From Planctomycetota bacterium (GTDB lineage Bacteria > Planctomycetota > PLA2 > JAEUHO01): 63,954 nucleotides of DNA. Positions within the stretch are counted from its first letter, which is position 1. The number at the start of each line of letters is the position of its first letter. Below are positions 1 through 9,005 of the stretch, piece by piece. The notes under the pieces are model-generated. The model saw only the letters and a program-made list of their open reading frames with translations, was not told the DNA's origin and ran no database searches. The stretch is taken from contig JANQJW010000001.1 in NCBI GenBank assembly GCA_028281445.1, forward strand, positions 1 to 63,954, written 5' to 3'. The position numbers and the translations under genes were made by a program.

Positions 1-464
1 CCCGCACCGCACTCGCCGTAGACGTAGAGCGACGAAGCACTACGAGCGCCACCGCCTTCGAGCAGCTGGCGCGCGAGCATGAGCGGGAAGCGGCCGCTCG
101 GACGCGCGACGAAGTTCTCGAGACTCGGCTTCGGGGCGCGCTGCTCGAGGAGTTGATCCCACTCTTCCGCGCGCTGAGGCAGCTGGTCGCGCAGCAGCCG
201 GCGTCGCTCTTGCTCGGCCGAGACCTCGAGGCTCAGGTTCACGCCGGGGCCGAGGACGTTCTCGCACGCCTGGCGCAGGACGTCGCCGAACGTGAACTGC
301 AGCCACGTGCGGTGAACGTCGGTCGGAACCGCGAGCGTCAAGCCGTTGGCGCTGACATCGGTGACCGTCGTGTCGCGGAACCAGAGCCGGAACCGATGCC
401 GGCCCAGGGACTGGACCAGCTCTTCACGCAGTCCGTCGTTGATCTCGCGATAGAGCGCACTCAC
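1..464 (-). CDS. dnaA: DnaA-family replication initiator, N-terminal part (cut by window edge)
   Basis: About 154 codons are visible, from a GTG start at 464 to the window edge. Residues 1-75 read like DnaA domain I, including the stretch RHRFRLWFRDTTV and a beta-rich segment ending in LSLEV. A charged linker of about 45 residues follows. Then comes the entry to the AAA+ domain: SLENFVARPSGR, matching the DnaA pattern FDNFVVGPSNR, and LYVYGECGAG, the beginning of Walker A, where the window ends. DnaA binds oriC and opens DNA for replication. The GTG start overlaps the stop of the upstream TPR-peptidase gene (GTGA, 461-464), so the two are probably translationally coupled, an unusual setting for dnaA. 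The domain II linker is short and the sequence divergent, so a DnaA paralogue is possible. Confidence 0.72.
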   Translation of the reverse strand, partial: MSALYREINDGLREELVQSLGRHRFRLWFRDTTVTDVSANGLTLAVPTDVHRTWLQFTFGDVLRQACENVLGPGVNLSLEVSAEQERRRLLRDQLPQRAEEWDQLLEQRAPKPSLENFVARPSGRFPLMLARQLLEGGGARSASSLYVYGECGA

Positions 465-3418
465 CGGTCGCCGCCTGCCTCCAATGCCCGCTGCTTCAGC
501 ATAAGGGCGTTTGCACTCTTGGGGGAAAGTCGGAGAGCGCTCAGGGCGGCGGCGAGAGCGTCCTGGGCCTTTCCCATATCCAAGAGGAGGTTTCCGAGCT
601 CGACGTAGTCGTCCACGAGGCCGGCGTCGACCTGCTTGTCTTCGGGCAGCATTCGCCCAAGTTCGACCTGGACGCGACGCTCGCGCAGCGCTTCGTCGCG
701 GCGTCCGAGCGCGATCAAGGCTCCGGCGTAGTCGCGATGAAGCTCGAGATCCGGCGGCTCATCGCGGGCAACGTTGGCCCCGAACGGCGAGATATCCACC
801 ATCTCTTCACACACCCGCGCAACGGCTGCGTGATCTTCCTGTTTCTTGTACCAGCTCTTCAGCTCCTTGCGCACGCCGTAGTGCTCGGCCGCGATGGCGG
901 CGAACGCCTCGAGCTCCTTCATCGCGGCGGGGAGGTCGTTCTCGCCGCGGCGCAGCTTCGCGAGCTGCAGATACGGACTGTTGCGCGCGATGTAGCGGGG
1001 GAAACACTTCTTCGCGGCTTCGAGCTGATCGATGGCAGCCTGGCTGTCCGAACCGGACGCAAGGACGCGCTCGGCGAGGAACAGCCGGACGTCGAGGTCA
1101 TCTCCGCCCTTCTGGAGGAACTTCTCGTAGAAGGACGCGGCGAGGTCGGCCCGCCGCCCCTGCTGTGCCATGACGCCCTGGAGCAGGATCACCTCGAGGT
1201 GGTCGGGCTCGAGCTTCATGGCCTTCTGCAGTGCGAAGCCGGCATCGACCCCGCGCTGGCGCTGGAAGTGGCCCCAGGCGAGACGGACCCACGCCTCGGC
1301 GTCGCTCTCGTCCTTCTTCACGCGGGCCTCGAAGGCCTTCATGCTGTCCTTGTCCCAGCGCGGGACCATGCGGTAGCCGCCCACGATCTTGCCCACGTAC
1401 TCGTGGAACATCTGGTCGTACTTGTCGAGCTCGAGGTCGAGCACGTCCTTGAAGACCTGCGCCGTCGTGCGGTCGTTTCCGAACTGGCGAAGCATCTCGG
1501 GAATGACCGCAAAGCCCCGCTCTTCCTGCAAGTGCTCGGCGATCAGGCCGCCCTGGAAGTACGCAAAGAGGATGTCCGGGCCGCGGAACGCCTGGTTGAT
1601 GCGGCTCATCTGGAGCAGGCGGCCGTTATGCCAGCGGTCGTAGAGCTGGCGCTCCATGTCGCGCCCCCAGCGGTCGCGGCGTTCCTTTTCCTCGAAGACA
1701 GACAGGCCCTCCGTCAGCCAGCGCGGCACCTGGCCCTTGCTCTGCTGGACCGTGATGACGTGGGCGAACTCGTGCCACGCCGTACGCGACCAGGAGAACG
1801 CCCCGAGCGGCTTGGCCGTCGGCCCCAGCAGCGTGATCACGTTGCCGAAACATACGCCGAGCGCGGGCAACCCCGGCGAGCCCACGCTGCGGACGGAGAA
1901 GTCGTCGTCACGATGAAACGAATCGGCGTAGGTCGGGTTCTTCGGGATGAAGTCGTACTTCTTCGTCAGGACATCGTAGGACTCCTCGAGCAGATCCGGC
2001 AGGTAGTGCTGCATGACCCGCGCCTCGCGGATGGGCATGCGGATCTTGAAGTGCTCCGTCTCGAAGGTCTTGAACTTCGGCATCCACTTCGAGAGCACCT
2101 CGATCCAGTTGTCGCGGCGCACGTCGCCGTAGCGGCGCGACCTGTCGACGCCGGTGCGGAACTGCTTCAAGGCCTCGTCGGTCTGGCCCGTGTTCATCAG
2201 CGATTCGCCGAGTGTCACGTAGGCGTGCCGGTTGGACGGATCGGTCTCGATCGCCTTGCGGGCGAACGTCTCGGCCACGTCGTAGCGCCGTTGGCGCTCG
2301 CCGACGAGCTCGCCGACGGTGAGATAGAAGTCGCCGTACGTCGAGTCGTAGGCAAGCACCTCCTTCTCGAGCGCCTCGTAGGCCTGCTTGTTGCCGCGGA
2401 TCCAGTGCAGCCCGGCCTCGACACTGCGCGTGTACTTGTCGTTCGGGTTGACGGCCTTGGCCTTGGCGAGGTGCTTCTCGGCGCGCTTGTAGTCGCCGTT
2501 GCCGACGTGGATCGCCGCCTTGAGCGCGTGCGCCGAGACGAGATACGGGTTGGTGTCGAGCGCACGATCGAGCTGCTTGAGGGCGGCACTCTGCCTGTAG
2601 AAGATGAGCATGCGGCGCGCGTCGCCGACGCGCGCTTCCGCAACCTCGGTGTTCTCTTTCAGGACCTGGCGGTAGTACTTGCCGGCAAGAGACTGGCTCC
2701 GGTTCCCGCGCGAACTCTGAAAGAGCTCGGCCAGCTGCAGCTTTGCGTCGAGGTCCTCGGGGTGGTTCTCGAGGTAGCGCTGCACGAGCTTGATCGCGCC
2801 GGGCAGCATGTCGTCGGAGAGGTTGGGTGACAGCCACGTTGCGCGGACGGCCGACTTGACGACCCACGGGATCTCGGCCGGCTGGGGGTCGCCCTTGTTG
2901 TAGGCCTCGACGACCTTGTCGTACTGCTCGAGCGCCTCCTTGCGGCGGCCCCGCTCCTCCAGCGTCTCGGCGAGCACCGCGCGGGCCACGAGATCGTCCG
3001 GGCGTTCCTTGAGCGCAGCCTGCGCGGACATCGCCGCAACCTCGTGCTGGCCGGTCTCCAGCAGCACTTCGAACCGCAGGGCCTCGATGCGGCGGTCATC
3101 CGGGTGTGCGGCGGCCGCCGCGCTCGCGACGTCGAGCGCCTCGGTGTACTTGCCGACGCGCTCGTGCACCCGCCCGGTGAGGTAGAGGATCAAGGGATTC
3201 TTGGCGTCGTAGCGCGCCAGCTTCTTCATCCGCGCCAGGACCTCTTCATGGTTCCCGCTGCGGAACGCCTTCAGGCCGCGGCTCGTGTGGAGCTCGATCG
3301 CTTCGAGCCGTTCCTCCTCCTCCGGTGTCAGGGGCACGTCGTCGGCGATCGTCGGGCCGGCGAAACCGAGGAGAGCAAGGCCTGCGCAGAGCAGGAGGCG
3401 ATACGAGATCTTGGGCAT
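461..3418 (-). CDS. Exported TPR protein with gluzincin-type metallopeptidase domain (peptidase MA-like)
   Basis: A 985-residue protein. The chosen ATG gives a clean signal peptide (MPKISYRLLLCAGLALLGFA, cleavage near TIA-DD), so it should act outside the cytoplasm. TPR-like helices run from about residue 30 to 430. A metallopeptidase domain follows, with HEFAH at 549-553 and a downstream glutamate in WLTEGLSVFEE (E570), the zinc-ligand arrangement of peptidase MA/M61-like gluzincins. More TPR-like repeats fill about 650-985. The substrate is unknown; the flanking TPRs suggest it is recruited by protein-protein contacts. It precedes and overlaps the DnaA-family gene by 4 nt. A hexamer TAGAAT lies 28 nt upstream of the start, and only a weak CAGGA precedes the ATG. 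Confidence 0.85.
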   Translation of the reverse strand: MPKISYRLLLCAGLALLGFAGPTIADDVPLTPEEEERLEAIELHTSRGLKAFRSGNHEEVLARMKKLARYDAKNPLILYLTGRVHERVGKYTEALDVASAAAAAHPDDRRIEALRFEVLLETGQHEVAAMSAQAALKERPDDLVARAVLAETLEERGRRKEALEQYDKVVEAYNKGDPQPAEIPWVVKSAVRATWLSPNLSDDMLPGAIKLVQRYLENHPEDLDAKLQLAELFQSSRGNRSQSLAGKYYRQVLKENTEVAEARVGDARRMLIFYRQSAALKQLDRALDTNPYLVSAHALKAAIHVGNGDYKRAEKHLAKAKAVNPNDKYTRSVEAGLHWIRGNKQAYEALEKEVLAYDSTYGDFYLTVGELVGERQRRYDVAETFARKAIETDPSNRHAYVTLGESLMNTGQTDEALKQFRTGVDRSRRYGDVRRDNWIEVLSKWMPKFKTFETEHFKIRMPIREARVMQHYLPDLLEESYDVLTKKYDFIPKNPTYADSFHRDDDFSVRSVGSPGLPALGVCFGNVITLLGPTAKPLGAFSWSRTAWHEFAHVITVQQSKGQVPRWLTEGLSVFEEKERRDRWGRDMERQLYDRWHNGRLLQMSRINQAFRGPDILFAYFQGGLIAEHLQEERGFAVIPEMLRQFGNDRTTAQVFKDVLDLELDKYDQMFHEYVGKIVGGYRMVPRWDKDSMKAFEARVKKDESDAEAWVRLAWGHFQRQRGVDAGFALQKAMKLEPDHLEVILLQGVMAQQGRRADLAASFYEKFLQKGGDDLDVRLFLAERVLASGSDSQAAIDQLEAAKKCFPRYIARNSPYLQLAKLRRGENDLPAAMKELEAFAAIAAEHYGVRKELKSWYKKQEDHAAVARVCEEMVDISPFGANVARDEPPDLELHRDYAGALIALGRRDEALRERRVQVELGRMLPEDKQVDAGLVDDYVELGNLLLDMGKAQDALAAALSALRLSPKSANALMLKQRALEAGGDR

Positions 3419-3446
3419 GGATCGGTCCTGGGGTGGGCGCTGCGCG

Positions 3447-3452
3447 ATTCTA
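3447..3452 (-). promoter_or_regulatory. Putative -10 box of the TPR-peptidase/dnaA unit
   Basis: The minus strand reads GGTAGAATCGCGC. The same TAGAATCGCGC stands in front of the sigma-factor gene at 8991, which supports it as a real -10 element. It lies 28 nt before the start codon, leaving a short leader. No convincing -35 box is visible. Confidence 0.4.
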
Positions 3453-3511
3453 CCCCTGCACAGGGGCCATCTTCCGAAACCCGGTGCCACGGGCGCAGGT
3501 CGCGACGTTCG

Positions 3512-3517
3512 TAAGCT
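3512..3517 (+). promoter_or_regulatory. Putative leaderless -10 hexamer (TAAGCT)
   Basis: TAAGCT ends 7 nt before the ATG at 3525 and no Shine-Dalgarno sequence is present. It fits the TANNNT spacing seen at several other transcription-unit starts in this window. Confidence 0.35.
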
Positions 3518-3524
3518 GAGAGCC

Positions 3525-4979
3525 ATGCCTCGGTCCTTGGTCCCGTTCGCGCTGTTGCTGCTCCTGGCTGTAGGACCGTCCGCGGCCGGGGCCGATCCCG
3601 TCACGCTCGACCGTGCCTCCGTCGACACGGCGATCGAGCGCGGCGTCGAGTACCTCGTCGACGAGCAGCGTCCCCAAGGCACGTGGGGTCCGTCCGGGGA
3701 CCCGCTCGGCCACACGGCGCTTGTCGCCTTCACGCTGCTGCACAGCGGCGTCGCGGAGGACGACGGCACGCCGGCCGGCAAGAAACTCGCCAGGGCGTTT
3801 CGGTATCTCGATCGCAACGGCCCCGGCCGAGCCGGCAAGCGCGACAAGCCGGCGGGTACGTATGCCACCTCGCTCTTGCTGCTCACGTTTCGATCGCGGG
3901 GACGGGCGTCAGACCGCCCGCGCATGCAACGGCTGACAGACATCCTGTGCAAGACACAGTCGAAGAACGGGCAGTGGTGGTACCAGGACAAGTCGAACCA
4001 GCCCAAAGCCGTGGGCGACAACAGCAATACGCAGTTCGCGATGCTCGCGCTGGGCGTCGCCCACGGGGAAGGCCTCGACGTCCCGAAGGCCACCATCCAG
4101 CGCGCGTACGACTGGTGGCTGAAGAGCCCGCAGACGGACGGCGGCTTCGGCTACTGCTCGGGTGGGTCGCTCCACTCCGCGTCGACGGGTTCGATGACCG
4201 CCGCGGGCATCGCATGCCTTGCCATCGGCCGCACGATCCTTGAGGTTCCGGCCGCGAAGGCAGAAACGGATGCCCGTGCGTTCCTTGCCAGGGTGTTCGA
4301 CGTGAAGCGCAACCACGGCCCGGCGCAGGGCAAGCCCGGGCAGCGTCAGCGCAGCAGCGGACGCGGCTGGCTGCACTACTACCTGTGGACCGTGGAGCGC
4401 GCGATGGTCCTCGCCGAGCGCGCGCTTCTGGGAAAGCGTGACTGGTACAAGGAGGGCGCGTTGCGTCTGCTCGAGACGCAGAAGAAGGACGGGTCCTGGC
4501 GCGGTGAGCATCCGCTCTACGCCACGTGCTTCGCGCTTCTTTTTCTCACGCGCGCGGCCGATCCGCCCCGCGCGTTCACGCCGCGCGAGAAGCCCGTGCA
4601 CCCGGGCGGCAAGCCGCCGGTCACGCCCGCGCCGGATGATCCAGAAGCACCGGCGGACGACGTCCCCGGCAAGACGCCCGGCGACGCCCCGGTGAAGGGC
4701 ACCGTCGCGGAGTGGCTCACGGAAGCGCTACCGCCCGGTGAGCTCGCCAAGCGCTGTCTCGCGCGCGGGCCGTCCAGCTTGCGTCCGCTCGTCCGGGCCC
4801 TCCGCGCCCGCGACCGCAAGGTGCGCCAGCGCGCCTTCGAGGCACTCAGCGCACTCCTGCCCGATGAGCGGGTGGCGCGCGTCGACCGCCACCCGCTGCC
4901 GCGCGGACGGCTCGCCCTCTGGCTGCGGCAGAACTGGGATCTGCTCGTCCCAAGGGACGGCCGCTTCGTGCTCCCCTAG
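3525..4979 (+). CDS. Secreted prenyltransferase/squalene-cyclase-like repeat protein
   Basis: A 484-residue protein with a signal peptide (MPRSLVPFALLLLLAVGPSA, cleavage near AGA-DP). Residues 25-340 contain repeated alpha-hairpin motifs such as AIERGVEYLVDEQ...GTWG, GQWWYQ and DGGFGY, typical of the alpha/alpha-toroid fold of squalene cyclases and prenyltransferase beta subunits. No catalytic DxDD motif is apparent, so an enzymatic role is doubtful. A Pro-rich linker at about 345-395 joins a C-terminal segment of about 90 residues, partly HEAT-like. It is divergent from the TPR-peptidase gene across 106 bp. A related protein is encoded at 13495-15024. Its cellular role is unknown. Confidence 0.75.
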   Translation: MPRSLVPFALLLLLAVGPSAAGADPVTLDRASVDTAIERGVEYLVDEQRPQGTWGPSGDPLGHTALVAFTLLHSGVAEDDGTPAGKKLARAFRYLDRNGPGRAGKRDKPAGTYATSLLLLTFRSRGRASDRPRMQRLTDILCKTQSKNGQWWYQDKSNQPKAVGDNSNTQFAMLALGVAHGEGLDVPKATIQRAYDWWLKSPQTDGGFGYCSGGSLHSASTGSMTAAGIACLAIGRTILEVPAAKAETDARAFLARVFDVKRNHGPAQGKPGQRQRSSGRGWLHYYLWTVERAMVLAERALLGKRDWYKEGALRLLETQKKDGSWRGEHPLYATCFALLFLTRAADPPRAFTPREKPVHPGGKPPVTPAPDDPEAPADDVPGKTPGDAPVKGTVAEWLTEALPPGELAKRCLARGPSSLRPLVRALRARDRKVRQRAFEALSALLPDERVARVDRHPLPRGRLALWLRQNWDLLVPRDGRFVLP

Positions 4980-5003
4980 CGACCGGGTCCGCCACGTTTG
5001 TGC

Positions 5004-5031
5004 TTGCATGGGCCCCCTTGGCCCGTAATCT
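5004..5031 (+). promoter_or_regulatory. Sigma70-like promoter
   Basis: TTGCAT (5004-5009), a 16-nt spacer and TAATCT (5026-5031). A 33-nt leader then carries a good ribosome-binding site (GGAAGGAG) before the ATG at 5065. It is among the clearest -35/-10 pairs in the window. Confidence 0.5.
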
Positions 5032-5064
5032 GAACGTGTTCAATTTTCTGGGAAGGAGCCCGGA

Positions 5065-5856
5065 ATGCGTCTCGAAGGCATGCGCCGTGTCGTCCGCTTC
5101 AACCGGCCCTGGTATGTCGCCGCGTTCCTGACGATCGCCGCCGCAGCCGTCCTGTTCTTCGTGGCACCACCTGGTCTCGTGCGCATCGCCGCAGGTCTGG
5201 CGGCGGCAGGCGCGCTCTGGTGGACGCTCGCCTCCCTCGTCGGCGGCTGGTGGATCTACGATCGCGCTCTCTTGAACCACTGGGAGTGGCTGCGCCCCCA
5301 CCTGCGCGCCGAAGAGCCCGGCGCGCGCTGGCTGAACGTCCACAGCGGCTTCGACATGTCGACCGCCGCCCTGCGCGATCTCCTCCCCCACGAGATCGGC
5401 AACGCAATCTCGCTCTTCGGGCCGCGCACCGCACCCACCCCGTCGTTGCGCAAGGCGCTGACGGAGGCGCACAGCCCGGAGCGGGAGGTCCGTAGCCGCA
5501 GCCTCACCTACGCGGACGGCGTGTTCGATAGCGTGTTCTTCCTGCAGTCCGCGCACGAGGTGCGCGATGCGGACGAACGCCGACGCCTCTTCCGCGAGGC
5601 GTTCCGCGTGCTGCAGCCCGGCGGACGGCTGATCGTCGTCGAGCAGGGTCGCGACATTCCCAATGCCCTGCTCTGGGGTCCGGGCGTGTTTCACGTCTAC
5701 CCGGTGCGCGAGTGGCTGGCGTGCGCACGAGAAGCGGGCTTCGACCTCGTGACGCGCGCGACGCAGACGCCCTTCGTTCAACTGCTGGTCTTCGAGCGGC
5801 CGGAGGTACTCGTCGAGTCGACGTCCGGCCGCACAGCGGCACCCCTGGCGCCCTAG
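5065..5856 (+). CDS. Membrane-anchored class I SAM methyltransferase-like protein
   Basis: 263 residues. Two hydrophobic segments (about 17-36 and 40-60) suggest anchoring in the inner membrane, followed by a Rossmann-like domain. Motif I is degenerate: where most class I enzymes have a GxGxG loop, this one reads LNVHSGFDMSTAAL. Later parts are standard: YADGVFDSVFFLQSAHEV as the post-motif-II region, then EAFRVLQPGGRLIVVEQG. Related membrane methyltransferases with an HSGFD-type motif I are known, so it may still bind SAM. The substrate is unknown; a lipid or quinone is plausible given the membrane anchor. The strong SD GGAAGGAG supports the start. It precedes the CHAT gene by 39 nt and may be co-transcribed. 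Confidence 0.68.
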   Translation: MRLEGMRRVVRFNRPWYVAAFLTIAAAAVLFFVAPPGLVRIAAGLAAAGALWWTLASLVGGWWIYDRALLNHWEWLRPHLRAEEPGARWLNVHSGFDMSTAALRDLLPHEIGNAISLFGPRTAPTPSLRKALTEAHSPEREVRSRSLTYADGVFDSVFFLQSAHEVRDADERRRLFREAFRVLQPGGRLIVVEQGRDIPNALLWGPGVFHVYPVREWLACAREAGFDLVTRATQTPFVQLLVFERPEVLVESTSGRTAAPLAP

Positions 5857-5883
5857 CACGCAGCGCGACACAGGCGCCGGGAG

Positions 5884-5889
5884 TACCGT
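5884..5889 (+). promoter_or_regulatory. Putative leaderless -10 hexamer (TACCGT)
   Basis: TACCGT lies 6 nt before the GTG start at 5896. No Shine-Dalgarno sequence sits at normal spacing. It could give the CHAT/sigma cassette its own promoter in addition to read-through from 5065. Confidence 0.3.
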
Positions 5890-5895
5890 ATCGGG

Positions 5896-8800
5896 GTGCG
5901 CTTCCTGCTCGTCCTGACATCCGTGCTCGTTCTGTGCGCGGGCGGGGAATCCGTGGCGCGAGATGGCGGCCCGAAACGCGCCCCCTTGGCGCCTGACGTG
6001 GTCGCACGCCGGATGACGGTCGCCTACGCCAAGGACGCCGACGAGTTCTCGCAGCTGGCGACAACTCGCATTCCGGATCGCTTTGCGGTCGTCGTCGAGC
6101 TGCTCGAGACCGCCGGAGACAGGCGTCCTGCGTTGCTGAACGCCTTCGCCGACCTGCTGGATGCCGTCCCCGGACAGCACGGGGCGGCCGCGGCCGCGCG
6201 CACGTGGGCCGCGGCGGATCGCGATGCGGTCGCCGCCGAGGTCGCCGCCTTGCGCCACCTGAGGACGGTCGATCCACGCGCGAACGACCTCGAGCCCTAC
6301 GAAGACCGGCCGGCGCCGGGGACGCATTCGATCGTCGGTCCGCTTCTCGCCATCCGGCGAGGTCAGACGCTGGTGCGGCTCGCGCAGCTCGATGAGGCGC
6401 ACGACGTTGCTCGATCCATGGAGGAACAGGGCCGGGAGCGCGCTTGGCACCGCCTTGTCGCCGACGCGGCGAACGTTGCAGCGCTGGCTCACCGCGCTGC
6501 GTCACGGCGTGACGCCGCGGCCGCCGCGCACGTGCGTGCGGCGCGGGCCTCTGAGCGTGCAGGGGACACCGAGCGGGAGTGGTACCACCTACAAACGGCG
6601 ATCGTCCTGCAGCTCCACCTGGGGCGTCTCGCCCAACGGTACGTACTCGGGCTTCGCCTGCAGAAACTGCTCGAGCAGACACAACGCCCACGGGCCCGCT
6701 TGCGGAGCGAGATGTGGCTCCTCGACTGCGAGTGCCGCTTCGGTGCGCTGACTCGCGCGGAACGGCGAGCAACCCGAATGATCGAGGACGCCGAGCGCAT
6801 CGGCGCACCGGAGGTCACTCGCAACGTGCAAGGGTGGCTTGTGCAGATCTACACGGCACAGGGGAGGTTGCAAGCGGCACTGGAGCTGGCTGACGCGCTT
6901 CGCGACGATCCGGAGCTCGCGAGGTTCCCGCACGACCGTGCACGCATCGCGAATGCGGTCGCGCGTCTCTACAACGACGTTGGGCGAACGGAAGACGCAC
7001 TCGCTCTTTGCCGGGCCGTGCTGGAATCCGCTCCCTCCGAGCGCGACTATGTCATGACCGCGCTCGGCGGCCTCGCACACACGCTGGCGAGCCTTCTTCG
7101 GAACGCGGGACACCACGAGGAGGCACTCGCCGAGTACGAGCGTGCCGCCGCCCTCCACCGGAAGCACCAGCAGTGGAGCCGACTCCGGCACACGTTGCGT
7201 GCCCTTGCCGCCTTCCACATCGACCAAGGCCGCCTCGCGGACGCAGAGAAGGCCGTGCTGGAGATCGAGAAGATCTCGAAGGATGGCGTGCCACGCGTGC
7301 GAGCCGAGGCGCGCGTGTCACGCGGACGCCTTGCGGTCGCCTCCGGCGACCCGGAGACCGCCCTCCGGGCGTTCGATGCCGCTCTCCGGTTGCATCGGGA
7401 GTTGGAACCACGCCCGGTGTCCGACGCTCATGTGTTGGCGTGGCGTGGCCGGGCGCGCCTCGCGCTCTCACAACATGCCGCGGCGCATGAGGATCTCAAG
7501 CGCGCCAGTGCCATGCTGGTCCGCGTCGCCACGGGTCTGGGTGAACGACAGGCCATGGGCCTGCGCGACCAGACCCACGGGGTTGCGTCGCATGGCTTCG
7601 TGGCGGCATTGACCGAGCCCTTGGGCAACGGGGCGCTGGCGAGCGCCTGGTGGTTCCGTGAAGCCGGTCGCGCACTGGTCCTCGCCGGGGCGATCCGCAA
7701 CCGCAACGCTTCCGCGTTGGATCGTCTGAGTCCGAAGGACCGGATGGCCGAAGAGGACGCGCTCCAGGCGCTCGCAAGGGCCCAGATGCGGCACGTCTCG
7801 GAGCCGACCGTCAACCGGCTGGAGGCCTCACGGGCGTTTCATGCTGCGCGGAAGGCATACAACGTGGTCGCGAACCGGATCGACCGCGTCGTGCGCGGCG
7901 ATGGAACCGAGCGACCGCGGCCCTTGCCTCTGCCCGAGTTCCAGGCCCTTCTGCCCGAGGAAACGACGGCACTTGCCTACATGGAGACCGCGAGCTCGAT
8001 CTACGGCCTCTGCGTGCGACGCGACAGGGTCGACGCGAAGCGGCTCGGTGCGCGCGACGAACTCCATCGTCTTGTGTCGGCGTGGCGTGATCTCGCTTCG
8101 GCGCCGGGTGGACCGGCGACGAAGACGGCAGCACAGCTCTACGACATCCTGGTGCGCCCGTTCGAGCCGCTGCTCGCGCCATCGAAGAACCTCATCGTCC
8201 TCCCGGACGGGCCGTTGGCGTACCTTCCGTTCGGCGCGCTGGTGACCGCGCGCGGCCCGGACGGCGCCGCGCAACGCTATCTCCTTGATCGGCTTGCAGT
8301 CGAATACGTGCCGTCGGGCGCCGTGTACCAGGCCCTGCGCCGACGAACAGCGAGCCGGCCGGCCGGCGTAGGGCTTCTCGCCGTGGGGGCCCCCGACTAC
8401 GCGGGCAGCACGTATCCTCCCTTGGCAGGCTCACGCGCGGAAGTCGACGCCGTCGCGGCGCTCTATCCGGAGGATCGGCGCACGGTCCTGACGGGCACGC
8501 AGGCCTCCCTGCGCACGTGGAACCTGCAGCTTGCCAAGGCCGGGCGTGCGCCGTTGCGCTGCGTGCACCTCGCCTGCCACGGCCTGGTCGATCCCGAACG
8601 CCCGCGCCTCAGCGGCCTCGTGTTCGCGGGGGGCGAGGTCCTGAGCGTCGAGCAGCTCCACCGACGACAAGTCCCATGCGACCTGGTCATCCTCTCGGCC
8701 TGCGAGACGGCCGGTGGCACGTTCCGGCGCGGAGAGGGGGTCATCGGGTTGGCGCGCGGGTTCTTCCAGTCCGGTGCGCACGGCATCGTGGCCACTACCT

Positions 8801-8973
8801 GGCCCGTGGCGGACGCTCCGACCGCTGCGTTGATGACGGCGCTTCACGCCGCTTGGACGAAGGGGGCTTCGGCGTCCGAGGCACTACGCCAGGCACGCCT
8901 GGCGTTCCGGCGGAGCCCTGGCCCGCGTTCCCACCCCTACTACTGGGCCCCGTTCGTCTACTGGGGCCCCTGA
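5896..8973 (+). CDS. Exported TPR-CHAT caspase-like protease
   Basis: A 1025-residue protein starting at GTG 5896. Residues 1-22 (MRFLLVLTSVLVLCAGGESV) form a Sec signal peptide with no proper lipobox, so it is probably periplasmic. Residues 30-580 are TPR-like helices, with the usual alternation of Ala, Leu and Tyr in 34-residue steps. Residues from about 690 to 1025 form a CHAT domain (Caspase HetF Associated with TPRs). The catalytic histidine is H895 in VHLACHG and the cysteine is C936 in ILSACETAGG; the end YYWAPFVYWG is also typical. CHAT proteins cleave specific protein targets after sensing through their TPRs. The ECF-like sigma gene starts 32 nt downstream on the same strand and overlaps a membrane anti-sigma-like gene. 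This makes the anti-sigma-like protein the natural candidate substrate, which is inference. Confidence 0.9.
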   Translation: MRFLLVLTSVLVLCAGGESVARDGGPKRAPLAPDVVARRMTVAYAKDADEFSQLATTRIPDRFAVVVELLETAGDRRPALLNAFADLLDAVPGQHGAAAAARTWAAADRDAVAAEVAALRHLRTVDPRANDLEPYEDRPAPGTHSIVGPLLAIRRGQTLVRLAQLDEAHDVARSMEEQGRERAWHRLVADAANVAALAHRAASRRDAAAAAHVRAARASERAGDTEREWYHLQTAIVLQLHLGRLAQRYVLGLRLQKLLEQTQRPRARLRSEMWLLDCECRFGALTRAERRATRMIEDAERIGAPEVTRNVQGWLVQIYTAQGRLQAALELADALRDDPELARFPHDRARIANAVARLYNDVGRTEDALALCRAVLESAPSERDYVMTALGGLAHTLASLLRNAGHHEEALAEYERAAALHRKHQQWSRLRHTLRALAAFHIDQGRLADAEKAVLEIEKISKDGVPRVRAEARVSRGRLAVASGDPETALRAFDAALRLHRELEPRPVSDAHVLAWRGRARLALSQHAAAHEDLKRASAMLVRVATGLGERQAMGLRDQTHGVASHGFVAALTEPLGNGALASAWWFREAGRALVLAGAIRNRNASALDRLSPKDRMAEEDALQALARAQMRHVSEPTVNRLEASRAFHAARKAYNVVANRIDRVVRGDGTERPRPLPLPEFQALLPEETTALAYMETASSIYGLCVRRDRVDAKRLGARDELHRLVSAWRDLASAPGGPATKTAAQLYDILVRPFEPLLAPSKNLIVLPDGPLAYLPFGALVTARGPDGAAQRYLLDRLAVEYVPSGAVYQALRRRTASRPAGVGLLAVGAPDYAGSTYPPLAGSRAEVDAVAALYPEDRRTVLTGTQASLRTWNLQLAKAGRAPLRCVHLACHGLVDPERPRLSGLVFAGGEVLSVEQLHRRQVPCDLVILSACETAGGTFRRGEGVIGLARGFFQSGAHGIVATTWPVADAPTAALMTALHAAWTKGASASEALRQARLAFRRSPGPRSHPYYWAPFVYWGP

Positions 8974-8990
8974 CGTCAGGACAGCCGCCC

Positions 8991-8996
8991 TAGAAT
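8991..8996 (+). promoter_or_regulatory. Putative leaderless -10 hexamer (TAGAAT)
   Basis: TAGAAT is 9 nt before the ATG at 9006, with no Shine-Dalgarno sequence between them. The context TAGAATCGCGC repeats at 3447-3452 on the other strand. It may let the sigma gene be transcribed independently of the CHAT gene. Confidence 0.4.
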
Positions 8997-9005
8997 CGCG
9001 CCCCC

